64,000 bases of DNA. Origin: Pseudo-nitzschia pungens (Eukaryota; Bacillariophyta; Bacillariophyceae; Bacillariales; Bacillariaceae). The stretch is from contig CM074762.1 in NCBI GenBank assembly GCA_037355855.1, positions 4,030,001-4,094,000 on the forward strand, written 5' to 3'. The position numbers and the translations under genes are program-made. Of this stretch, positions 10,526 to 22,100 are shown in pieces; the stretch's first letter is position 1; every line of letters starts with the position of its first letter. The notes beneath the pieces were generated by a model. The model was not told the DNA's origin, did not search any database, and worked only from the letters and a program-made list of their open reading frames with translations.

Positions 10526-12787
10526 TACTACTACTAATGATGTAATAATGGTGCCATAGTAATCCTTTTGCAGGATAGTATCATGCAGTCACAACAAAAC
10601 TCGGGACAATAAAATACGGCATAATTTGATTTGCAGTACTATGGACAATAAATCAAAATGTAATGATAAAAATTTGGAATGCAATCCCATGGTGGTTATG
10701 AACAGAGTTTAATTTAGTAACTGTGCATTCGCTGTTTTGGATGCTGCTGTATCCGGTAGCATTCAGGCCTCAACACATTACACAGAAAAACCAGACAGAA
10801 ACCCAAAATATCATACTAGCAGGGTGGGAATCAGGGGCATAGAACATGAAACAATGTTGCCAAAATCCCTTCATGCAGTGTATTCTTATGCAAAACACCA
10901 CAGAATTGATGCTAGTGCTGTGGAAGGTTCATGGAACTCAGAGTAAGGTTAACTACCTACTCGTAGTTCGTGCTCGTACTTCAACTAATTAGCTACACAT
11001 AGTTTGAACCATTCCCTTTCACGCATTGCAAAAAATAATAGTGACCTGACAGCTTACAGCTGACAGCTGACACCTGAGGGCACATTGAAGTCCAGCAGAC
11101 ATCATTTAGTTTTTAAAATCAAAATATCATGGTGAAGTGTCGTAACTTACCGTACAGGTGCAACTATCGCAATGTTTACTGCTACTTCGTATTACGAAGT
11201 GCAAGTAACCTTATTTTTTACGCTTCTTCCACAAATCCCTGCATCTGGCACTCCTAGGTACAGTACGTACAGTACATAGAAGGAAGATACCACAGAGGTG
11301 CTTACCGGTAACCTTGAGATTACCCACTTCATTTGTACTGGTAAGGTACACGTACCTTACTCGTAAGATTACGAGTAAGTTACTCGTAACCTTACCAACA
11401 TTTATGACCCCTGACCAACATGATGCTTCAGGTGGTGGAAGCCATCCGCGATCACCAACTCTTCGTACGATAGCGCAATACGGCACGAGTCCAGTAATAC
11501 CTAGGAACGCACCCGTGTCGAACGACCGAAACCCGGACGCGAAACTCGGATCGGAGCGGCGGGGCCCAGTAGAGAAGACCCTCTGGGCGCAATTAAAAGG
11601 AGGAACGCGCCAGTGCCGGAGCTTCGTGTTCGTCGTTCCCGGAAAAGCGCGCGAAACCACCTGCTGTCGCGCATCCAGTTTGGGCAGTATCGCAGGTAGA
11701 GAAGGGATCCGATTTCAAATCCCAGGTATCCAATCGTCCCGGGAACGGTTATAGTACGTTACGGGAAATCCCCAATTAAACGTTTGGCGAGGCTTATCTG
11801 CGCAGCCAATGAGTGATTGAGGCTCATGAATCCAAACCTCGACAATGTAATATTTTCTACGGTTCTGAAGAATATATATAGCATTGCGAGTCGTGTGTGC
11901 GCCGAAGTGCGCGGGAAGACGCACTCGATGCGGATGATGATCGATTGAAGGAACACCTGCCGAGAGAACCCGGTCGTGCTGGTTCGTGCTCGGAATGATA
12001 CCGTACGATATGCGATACCATCTTCTAACAGTAACTTACCCGTACGGGTTAGTGTCCTCGTGTCTAGGCTCGTGCATACAGCGAAAAGGAACGTAACGAA
12101 AACAACACCCAACCCAAACCCAACCGAAAGAAAGAAGGAACGATAGATAGATTGATCACTGTCGTCTGTCTCCAACTCCACTTCGAGCAACAGCAAAAAT
12201 CGTCGACCGGCGTTCTGTTTGTGCGCGCCTTGGCCCAAAACAATCATCGACGATCGACGGGACCTCGGAATCTTCCCAATACGGCACAGAACACCCCATT
12301 TGACGCAATCCACCCGTCCATCCTCGAGAATCCTGGCGTTCCATTGGATAGTACCGTACATTGCGATTGTGATAGCGATACAAAACCAGATCTTTACCGC
12401 AGTGATCGAGTGACGCGTTGGTCGAACAAAAAATAATCTATAGAACCATCACCCGTCTCGGAATCCATTCGATTCGATTCGATTCCATCCATTCGATTCG
12501 ATTCGCCGAGAACGTTCACAACCACGACCCGTGACACTTTGTTTCGCTTTCGCTTTCGCTTTGCCACGAAAAGTCGATCGGATCGGAGAAGTTGCATGTT
12601 CCGCAGAAAGCGCAGCGAGTACGCCAGTACTTGACCATTCCCTATCACTCCTTTCAGCCCTGGAATTCATTCCGATTGCCTTCCAAACCCTGAAGCAATC
12701 AATCAATCAATCAAACGCACAGATCCCGAATCGCAGTAGCACAAGCACAGATACAAACGCAGATACGAACACACGCACAACCTTGCC
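10526..12787. other. Intergenic region, no supported gene
   Basis: 2.3 kb between RPA2 and the RING gene. Contents: GACAGCT-type direct repeats near 11046-11075, the second TACTTCGTA palindrome (11183-11201), overlapping hairpins at 11341-11397, a relatively GC-rich stretch (11500-11750) whose bases 11634-11642 and 11739-11747 form 9-bp inverted arms, and short ATTCG (12466-12505), CGCTTT (12542-12562) and AATC (12698-12714) runs in the probable 5' leader of the RING gene. ORFs of up to 200 codons lack domains and plausible composition. Confidence 0.6.
11341..11397. repeat. Three overlapping perfect inverted repeats
   Basis: GTAAGGTAC-AC-GTACCTTAC (11341-11360), TACTCGTAA-GA-TTACGAGTA (11358-11377) and ACGAGTAA-G-TTACTCGT (11371-11387) overlap in series, followed by GTAACCTTACC. 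They are dense members of the GTAAC motif family. Confidence 0.75.
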
Positions 12788-15309
12788 ATGGATCTGCACT
12801 GCGTGATCTGCGTCGATGAATTCGACCTGAAAGAGCGCATCCCGGTGGTGTTGCCGTGTGGCCACACCTACATTTGCAAGGTGTGCGCCGGAAAGATCAA
12901 AATCTGCCACGAGTGCCGCGAGCCCCTCTATTGGCACCCACCCAAGCCCCAGACAAACAACCACGCGCACCGATCGCCGGCAACGGGACGTTATTCTCGG
13001 TACAACAATCCGCACCACAATCGCTACTCCCATTCTCCCTCGACTCCCCCCCATCCGGCACTGACAGTGAAGCAGGAAGAAGTCCCGCTCCCGTGTCCCA
13101 AGAACGTCGTGCTCATGGAGATGATCGAAGCGAAGCAGCGGCAGGAGCGCCTCGTGGCGGAACAAAAAGCACTCCAGGACCAGAAGCGAGCCGAAAAGCT
13201 GGCGGAAAGGGAACGCAAACGGGCCGAGCGCCAAACCGAACGACTCAAAATCATGCGCCGGGCCGACACCACTCCGGGCTCGTTGCGTCCCGGAACGATG
13301 CCGTCGGCTTCGGCGGCAGCTGCCGGAAACTTTCAAGAAATCGAGGTGGACATCGACATCGACGTCGACATCGACACCGACAATAACCATCCCAGCCACC
13401 ACCAAGAAATTCAGGAGGAGGAGGACGAAGAAGACTTTTCCGATTACGATGACGAGATCTCCTCGTCCTCTTCGGCCGCGCTGCCCCTGGGGGATCCGCA
13501 ACTGATCTCCGGATACGCCGCACTGTCGGGAACCTGTGGCACGTACGCCGTTCGAGAACCGGAGGGACTGGTGGTTCTGCCCCACGATCCGACGCGACCC
13601 AAGTACCAACAGGAGAAATTACAACATCCGCAGCACCCCGGAGACGAAAAGAAGGAAGAGGACGAATACGACGACATTCACCGACGGTTTTCGACGCTCT
13701 TTGTCCGCAAGGACGATGAAGAAGAGGAGGAGGGAAGCGGCGGTGACGACCATCGAGATCGACCGGGTTGGACGCGAACGAGTCGGGAACCCTTCACCAT
13801 CGACGAGGGACAAAAGGTGCAGGTGGTGGGAGTCTTGGAATCCAACGAACAGGGGGTCTATCAGCTCGCTAGGGGAGCCGGATATGTGGTAGCAACCAGC
13901 AAGCAGCTAGTCAAGGGTACGTTTCTGGATTGTATCTGTATTGTGTGATCTGGTGTGGTGTGGTGTGGTGTGGTGTGGTGTGGTGTTGTGTGGTGGAAAC
14001 AGGACAGTCTGGTCGGAGTTTGGAGGTCGAAAGAACTCGGTGGACGTCTAACTGTTTGATTTGTGTTTTTATGGTGTTTTGTGTAGTTGGCGGACCTTTG
14101 GAAACATCCTGCAAACTGGAGGGAATGCTGCAATCGGTGATAGGACAGCAACAAGAACTGCAAAAGAAACTGAACGAAGTGACGAGTATTTCCATGGCTC
14201 TTCGAAAGGAAATCATCCTGGAGCAAGACAAGCCCGAAGAAGCACCGGTCATCACGCCCTCGACAAAGAAAAAGACCGTGACCATTGTGGGAGGCGAACG
14301 AGAAGTCGTCAATGCTCCCACCGATGAAAGCAACGTTACACTCGGTGCCCAGCATCCGATAACGCCCACGAAGGTATTCACACCACAACCCTACTCGGAA
14401 TCACCCCTGGGATGGAAACAGGGCATCGTCTCGGTTCCATCGGCTGACTCCACAGCCGTAGAGCTGGGAGCCAATTTCAGGACACCGGTGCAGGGACCCA
14501 ACGAGAACGCTCCCTTCATCGCGGAACACCCTCTCGAAGCGGCCTACAACCGACAGCAGAATCACTATTCGTACTCGCCTGCGCGCTCGTGCCCCACGCC
14601 GACCAACCACACCGAAACAACGGCAACGAATACGTCCCACCTGGATCAACCCTATCTGGACGACGAATCGTACGGCAACGGGGTTCTTCGGTACCGAGTG
14701 AACAACGACGACGAGTTGTCCGGCATGGGTTGGGCGGGAGTCCTGGGATGCGGATCGTCCCTGTTTGGAGAACGTGTCGTTCAACCGTCGCAACGCGGGG
14801 AATCGGCGGTGGCCAGCAACATTTTCCAGTCCTCCTCGAACGGGTTTGGATTGTCGCTGGACCAGAACACTCTGATCCACAATTCCAACGTGCATCGGCG
14901 GGCCGCGGCACTGGCTCACGTGGCGGTGGGATCCGCCCAAACAAACACAACGCGCTCGATCGATTGCGGCGGGGGGCACGGGGACTCGCCGCTCCGCCGG
15001 GGTGGCTCGTTCGATGGGGGAACCGGCGTCAACTTTCGGGGAGGGTACAGCAACCACGGCGGACTGGGCAGAACCCGCCGGAATGTTTTTGATCCGCAGG
15101 CGAATCATTATCACCGGCACGTGGGACTCGGCCCGAGCCACAACACCGACGTCCACCACGAACCAAGGAGGCAGTTAATGATGTCCCAAATGTCACAGCA
15201 CAGGGGTGTGGGAGTCGCCTCGATGCAGCACAGAAGTCCGGGAGTCGGGTCCGTGCCACGACGGGGATCCAACGGCCATCCGGATTTGGTGCAAACCGTT
15301 AGCCGGTAG
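12788..15309 (+). CDS. RING-finger protein with coiled coil (probable E3 ubiquitin ligase)
   Basis: Exons 12788-13916 and 14087-15309, with a 170-bp phase-1 GT-AG intron, give 783 residues. The RING finger is at the very N-terminus: Cys5, Cys8, Cys24, His26, Cys30, Cys33, Cys40 and Cys43 (C3HC4 spacing), in the setting CVIC ... LPCGHTYIC ... CHEC. A charged Lys/Arg/Glu/Gln coiled coil follows at about residues 110-160, then an Ile-Asp repeat, acidic runs, a short region GQKVQVVGVLESNEQGVY that ends at the intron, and a long Asn/Ser/His-rich tail without recognised domain. RING domains recruit ubiquitin-loaded E2 enzymes; the substrate is unknown. The gene converges on the PPR gene with 285 bp between stops. 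Only the RING assignment is firm. Confidence 0.85.
13951..13985 (+). repeat. (TGGTG)n microsatellite in intron
   Basis: About seven TGGTG units lie inside the RING-gene intron, 30 bases after the splice donor. Confidence 0.85.
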
Positions 15310-15594
15310 AGTACGAACCACTGTTCCGCCGCGTGCATGCGAGCAGTGGTTCGCAGGACTGTCCTCCGCAACGAAAGTATGGCACACAGTACAGTACAGT
15401 ACAGTAGAGTTCAGAACTACGAATCAAACCAAGGAATGAATCAATCACTATGCCGTGGAACAGAAATCAACCTAACCAACCGAACCTAATGGGCCTATAA
15501 ATGACCGTACTAACTAACAACAAAGAAACTGACCGTCGAATTGGCTGACTACCCGGGAGAAAAGGATGAAAAATCCTCTAGGTTAGGCGTTCGC

Positions 15595-18335
15595 TCATGT
15601 TTTTGTTTCTATCGTCCGCTTTTTGGTGTTGCGCACCGAGTGGCTGATGACGTTCTTCGTCACCTGAAAGTTTCGTTGCCGTCGCCGGCTGCTGGAACGG
15701 CGGGTGCGGGAACCGGGAGCCCGCGCGCGCTCCGTCCATTCGGGGGGCAGCTTGGAGATGTCGAACCGGAGCGTCTTGTCGCCGCCGGTCGAAGCCGAAC
15801 CCATGAGCCTCCGGAAGACCGCGTTCGGGGCCGCGGCGTGCAGCTTGGAAACGATGTTGGGGCTCACCATGCCCCTCGCCGCGCACTGCAAAAAGGTGGC
15901 CTCGGCCATGGACGCGCGCTTTTCGTCGCCCTTCGCCAGGTGGTTCGCGATGCAGATCAAGACCTGGACGTACGTGTTCTGGTCGGGGTTGCCAAACTCG
16001 GTGGAACCGGTCAGCATCTCAAAGGTCTCCACCACGATCTTCATGATGGCGGCGGCGTCGTTGTGATTGTCGCTCCTGCCGCCGCCCCTGGTGGCGGTGC
16101 GCTCGTGGGCGCACGCGTTGAGAACCGAGTTGAACGACACCGTGTCCGGCCTGGCGTCGTCCAGGGTGCCGGATTCGTAGAGGGATACCATGTGCTTGAG
16201 AATGTCCAGGCTCTCTCGCGATCGGCCGTCCGCGTCCGACCAGCCGTACGCGTTGATCAGCGCGTTGTAAAAGACAACGTCCGGCTTGCCCTCCCAGTGG
16301 GCGAGTCCCTCGAGATACGACGACTCGACGCGATCGACGATGGCCCTGGCCCGGTCCGGTTGCCTGTGGCTCCGACCGATGGCGTTCACAGCGGAGGTGT
16401 ACAACCGGATGTTCGGTCGGAACCGCATGTCTCCCGTTTCGGCAAAGGTGCGTTCGAATTCCTCCAGCAGAGCAATGGCTTGTTCGGAAGCCTCGTACGA
16501 TTGTTCCTTCGAAATGGCGTCGATCAGCGACGTGTAGGTGAAGACGTCCACGAAACAAAATTCCCATCCCGGTTTGCCGCTGTTGGCCTTCATTGTTTCG
16601 AAGAGCTCCCGGGAACGCTTGCCGGCTTCCGGATGCCTGCTCTTGGCGTAGCAATTGATCATCGAATTGTAGGTAAAGGCATTGTGCGACAGGGTCAGTC
16701 TTCCGCTCTCGCAACCCTCGAGATATTCCCGGAAGATAGCTTCGGCTCGATCTATGGAAGCCGGGTCTCTCGACTTGGCCAAGGCTTTGAGAACTGCGGT
16801 TAAGTTGTAAGAAATACAGCGACGGGTGAGTATGTGTACGGTATTTTGGGTTGGAAAGCATCGGGTAGTGCATTCGATGTCTTACCGGTATTGTATGTGG
16901 ACTCGTCGGGGTGGACTTCCGTGAGGCCTGCGTTGTGTCGCTTCTTCATGTGTTCCAGTATAGCAATCGTTCTGTCCGCGGCCCCCGGTTGCCGGCTCGA
17001 AGCCCAGGCGTTCAGAACCGTGTTGAACGACGTTTCGTCGGGTCGGCAATCCATGGGAGTGACGTCGGTCTCTTCGGCGCTGCTGCTGAGCACTTCCATT
17101 CGCTGCAGCAATTCTTCGGCTCTGATTTCCGAATTCCGTTCCCGGCCCTGCGCCAAGGCGTTCAGAACGATATTGAAGGACCTCGTGTCGGGAGCAATGT
17201 CGCGGCCCTTGCCGTCCTTGCGCAGGGCGACCGCGATCATTTTCTCGAGGACTTTTTGGCACTTTTTCCCCTGTTCGAATTTCTGCCCCGACTTTGCCCA
17301 AGCGTTCCTTAGTAGTAGTAGCAGCAGCAGCAGCAGCAGTGACAAATTAATAATAATAATGCATGGCTTTGAGACACACGCGCGAGACGATTGCAGCACC
17401 AACGCAGGATGATTTTGTTCTCGCGATCGATGAACGACTTACATGACTTCGTTGGCAATGGATCGATCGGGCGACAATTGGGGATGATTCGAACAAACCG
17501 ACTCCATCTCGTTCATGAGGCTTTCGGCTCGCTTCGCCGCGTTCGAACCCCGATCTCTGTGCGAACAGGCACGAATTGCGTGGTAGTAACTCTCCCTGAG
17601 GGGAACGAACTTTTCGTCCCCGTGTTGATCGTGCAGGGACCAGAGCTGCCGGAGATACGATCGACACTTGATCGACGCCTCGTCGACAAAAGTGGAGGAA
17701 CCCCACATCTTGATGACCGAGTTGAAATCCTCGGCCGTCGGCAGCAATTCATTGTTCGATTCTCCCAACTCGAGCAGCCGATCCACTATCTCGTCGGCTT
17801 GGAGGTATCGGACGGTGTCTTTTTCGGACGACGCGGGCTTGCCGATCGCGCCGCTGCTTTTTTCTTCCATTCTCCGCTGTTCCGCTCGCTCTTCCCGATC
17901 GACCAGGGCTCTCAAAATCGTCGCGTAGCAGGCCCTCGCTTCCGCCGACGGTGATTTTCCGTTCGTTGCGTCGATCGCTTCTCGGAATCGATCGGCTTCG
18001 CAGAGGCTCGCGATTTCTGTTTCGAATTCGGCGGCGGCGGACAACGACACGACCGTGCGCGCACGCCGGGTTTTGCATCGCCACTGCCACTGCCACTGTC
18101 CGAACCTTTCGAACGGATGCCGTCCCGGGGACCGTCGTCCTACATCAACAACAACGTCGCTGCGTTTGGGAACATCCACGAGCGTCCGGGGTTGTCGGAT
18201 CTTGTTCCGACCCCCGAAAACAGGGTAGGCATGGCAGCACGAGAGACCGCCGAGGAATACCAAAACAATGACAAGAAGAGTCGCACTCCTCGTCGCAATT
18301 GACGCCCCGGCCACGGTTCGTTCTCGGAGCTGCAT
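15595..18335 (-). CDS. Pentatricopeptide-repeat (PPR) protein with plastid-type leader
   Basis: Three exons on the minus strand, 18335-17443, 17307-16886 and 16793-15595, with GT-AG introns of 135 and 92 bp, give 837 residues. I chose the ATG at 18335 because it opens a signal peptide (LLVIVLVFLGGLSCCHA) followed by AYPVF, an aromatic residue at the predicted cleavage site as in diatom plastid leaders; the frame is open further upstream but that part looks non-coding. Repeats typical of PPR motifs follow, such as RSFNIVLNALA, TSFNTVLNAWA, STYNTVLKALA, FTYNSMINCYA, FTYTSLIDAI, VFYNALINAYG and VSFNSVLNACA, about nine in all. The C-terminus is very basic. PPR proteins bind organellar RNA for processing, stability or translation; the target is unknown. 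The acceptor of intron 1 lies right after a CTG/CTA trinucleotide run. Confidence 0.88.
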
Positions 18336-18782
18336 TGTTGTTGTTGTCGTTGTATTCGCGGAACAAAAGATGGAGTTCCTCGGAGATGCCACGGGGTGTG
18401 CGGTCTTGTGGTTGGCGACTTGGAAACGTCCGTGGTTTGCGGAATCCTCTGCGGTACTTGCACCCACCGTACCGCAACAGCCAGAGTAATCGATTTCGTG
18501 TTCGATCGATCGATCGGGTTTTGGTTGAATTTTTGGGTGTTCTTGGTATCCCTTTCGAAGTTTGGAAGTGCGGTTGACGCACTGGTAGATTTCCATTATT
18601 TTTTGTTTCATCATCATCAACTGTCGATTGTCGATCCAGCAAGTTGTTCTGTCGTACGTATGTAGATATTTACGTGCGATTGTACTGATGATGAGTTTTT
18701 GATGTTTTTTGGGGGGGGGGTTCGATTGCGCGAATCTCAAGTGTGTGTTTTTTACTTCCCCCTGGAACCCAATACAGTAGTA
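18336..18782. other. Intergenic region, PPR promoter side
   Basis: Contains the upstream region of the PPR gene and a run of ten G at 18711-18720. The Copia target site duplication begins at 18783. Confidence 0.6.
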
Positions 18783-18787
18783 GCTGG
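18783..18787. repeat. Target site duplication, left
   Basis: GCTGG immediately before the left LTR; the same five bases directly follow the right LTR at 24992-24996. Confidence 0.92.
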
Positions 18788-19114
18788 TGTTGAATTCAGT
18801 AGGTTTTGCTACGAAACCTTAAAGAGTAAAATTAACTCTGTTGGTTAGATACAACTAATTAAAATATGCGTACTCGTGGTATTAGTCCTGTGAACCAATG
18901 GCACCCTGGTTGGATTCACTTCAACCACGTGTGTTGATTTCACTGAAGAATATCATTCCAGAATATCAATACAACACGTATGTTCTGTGAGCCATTGGTA
19001 TCCCACTGCCACCACGCTCTTCAACCACATGCTAGTTGTGGTCGTATCAACTGGTCATACCATGTGTACCCTCTCACATGTAATCGCGCATTGCTACTTG
19101 GCATATTCCCAACA
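18788..19114 (-). repeat. Long terminal repeat (3' LTR in element sense)
   Basis: 327 bp, identical to 24665-24991 except for one base. A purine-rich stretch (sense GCAGGAGTG) lies directly before it in element sense, at 19115-19123, and is a weak candidate polypurine tract. Confidence 0.97.
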
Positions 19115-19158
19115 CACTCCTGCTGTATTAGGGGACACAGTCGCGTACATATAGTAAC

Positions 19159-22100
19159 TTATGCCTTTTCCTTGCGCATGGCGTACTGCTTTTGGTATTC
19201 GTTGAATTCCAGTTCGGTAACACCCATAATGGTGTTGCGGAATTTTCTGAACAAAGCCCCCTGTAATGGCTTTGTAAAATAGTCGGCCAACATGTCCCCG
19301 GTGGGACAGTATTGGATTGTTATCTCTCCTTGTTTGACACGATCCGTAATCAGGAAGTATCTGATGTTAATATGTCTAGTTCTTTTGGTGCTTGAGGACT
19401 TTCCATTCATTTCCAGCTTCATGGCACTGGTGTTGTCTTGATGTAGAATGTTCTCCTTTCCAAAGTATGCTGCGCCCACATCGTCGGCGGGGTCTATACT
19501 CTTCTCCGGCTGTGACAAATACCCCTGCCATTCGAGGTAATAGTAGCACCAAAGGTTGTAGGGTAAGGTATCATCGACGCCCACCAGTTCGGCCTCCGTC
19601 GAGCTCTTCGTGTTTAGCTTCTGCTTAGTTGATACTGCCAGAACAGCTCCTTGACCAAACGTGAGCACACCACCGGTGTGGCTCTTCATGTCGGAGTGTA
19701 CTGCAAACGACGCGTCCACATACCAGTGTGCATTTCCGGACTCGTCCCACCCCAGCACAAGTGGGAGGAACACTGTGTCTCGCACGTAGGCGAGCACTCT
19801 TCGTAGTTTCTTCCAGTCATCTTGATCAGGATGGGCTACTCGTGTACAAAGGAATGCGATTGCTGTCTGTATGTCGGGACGCGCTCTCTTGCTTGCAAAC
19901 AGGAGCTGTGCAACGTGTTTGTGGAACAACTCGGCGTCAACCCGATTCAGCTTGTTGTCCCCGATCGTATTCACCTTGAACAGGTGATCAGATGCTGGCG
20001 TTGGAATGATCCTGGACTCCCTCAGTGACTCCGGTAATTCGCTAATGATCCCTTCGAGGTAATCAAACATGCTGAACTTGACCTTCCCTTTCTCACTGTA
20101 GTCTATTGTCATCCCGACGTAATCATGTACTTGTCCTCGTGTGACTGTAAGTGGTGACTCAATGCCAAACACCCTGTTCAGATCATCAAGTATCCCCGTG
20201 ACAACGTCTGGATCCTTGTGTGAGATCTTCAGGTCATCGACATGCCACACGATTGTACATTGTGACCCATTGACCATCTTGTTTGCGGTGCAGGTGTCGT
20301 ACGGGTTCAGCTCAAACCCCCAGTCAATTAGTTGACCGGAGAGACGCTCCCAAAACAGCAATGCTGCCCGCAGTGTACCGTAGATCGCCCGGTCAGCTTG
20401 GGTGTAGAGTGTCTTGTGTCCTTTTCGGTTGAGCACGAATTTCTGGTACGTGGTGGGGTCAATTTTCGCTAACAGCTCTGCCATTGGCCCGTCAAACCTG
20501 ATGTGCACCACCTCCCCTTCTGGCATTGGGGTTTGGAGGAAGGCGCCAGGAATATCTGCGGTGGCCACGTCCCGGCCCTCGATTGCATCGATCAGACAGG
20601 TCAGCATGAGCCCATGCAAGGAAACTGTGGGTGAGTATGTGTCTTCTCTCGAAATAAAATCTCGCTGGGACCTACCATCTGCACATCCTCGTGCCTTGAT
20701 CTTTCCACAGCGTTTCCTCTTTAGGAACATCAGATATGGTAGTGCTCGCTTGATTTCCTCTCTGGTCATTTGCTTAATGTCCACAGGGTGGACCACCTTT
20801 CGGTCATGCAGTTGCTTCAACTCAGTGAGCACGGCGTCCACTCCTGCTGTCCCAAACAGCTTCAGGCCTGCTTTGATCCCATACTGTCGCGTCACCAACG
20901 ATGCGTCAATGTTATTGTAAGAAGCTATTGCGTTGGAGATGAACACGTATTGGTTGTGGTCGCTCTCAAGCTTGTGGACGGCATGAGCGAAACCTCCACT
21001 GAACACGTTGCTGTGAGTGTGGGCAAGTGCCCGCTGGTGTATGCTGCCTTCATACCCTTCGTTTGGTCCGAACTTGTTGTGCCCCCTGGTTACCCGGGGA
21101 CGTAGTCGTGAGCTCACTGGCTCTGTAGTGTGGTCCTCCCGTGTATCAGCGCTATTTGCGGCACTGTTGTTGTCGCTGTCGTCCTCGCCTAAATTGTCCA
21201 CGATTTCGTCGTCCGGCGCGTCAAGCGGCTCGTCGGGCTCGCTGTTAACAGACGCCCCATCGGCATTGGTGCTCGCCTGGCTTCCTTCGCTATGGACGCT
21301 TCCGGCGTCTGTCGGCTCAACGGACCCGTTGTGCGTCTCTGTGTGGTTGGATGGCTCGGTGCTGCTCGCGGACCTCTCGTCTGAGCTAATTCGACGTGGA
21401 TCCATACTGGCCTCGTCGTTGTTGTTGCCATTATCATTGTTTCCGTTGTTATCTACGTTGATTTCCTCCACAATGGCACTCGCCACTGATGCGGCGTCCG
21501 CATCTGCCTGTAGGTCATGCAGCTCGTCTGGTTCTAGCGCCTCAGTAATGTCACTGTCGACTGTGGCGTTGTCATCGGGGACATAAGAGCGGTCTGACGC
21601 GTCGTCATCGCTGCCCACGGTGTCGGTTTCGAGGTCAAGTATTGTCGTGTGTCCCTCGCTGTTCCCGAATGTCAGCCCTATTGGTGCATTCTGGTCGGTT
21701 GCGATCTGATCCACTCGTGATATCACGGCGTTAGTCATATGTGCGAGAGTTGCAGTGCGCCGCCGGATGCGTCGTCCGGTCTGTAGGTCAAATAGGTACA
21801 TTGCCCCGCTCCGGTCACCGGTCGGTCGGAGGTATATTGTGTCTCGAGCGCGAGGGCTCATTGTATTGTCGCTGGAGTCCTCGTGTGCGAGCACATAGTC
21901 CCCGAACTGAAACTTGCAATGCTTGCTGGCATCGATTCTTACGCCGGTCATTAGGTGCCTGGGTGATATGGTCTTAGAAACCCCCACTCGATTGCACCAA
22001 TTGTTTAGCCAGAATATCCCAGCTGACACCATGTCGATGGTCATTCGGCGGGGAAGTCGTTTGAATGGGACAGAAGCGAATATGCAGTGAATGCGTTCTT

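Noticed and set aside
11759..12361. 200-codon minus-strand ORF in the RPA2-RING gap
   Set aside because: Contains hydrophobic stretches but no plausible domain, no splice or poly(A) support, and overlaps the RING-gene leader.
12707..13609. 300-codon minus-strand ORF
   Set aside because: Antisense to the RING gene, whose zinc ligands and splice phases are convincing.
15541..16803. 420-codon plus-strand ORF
   Set aside because: Antisense to the last PPR exon, which has clear repeats; a shadow of GC-rich third positions.
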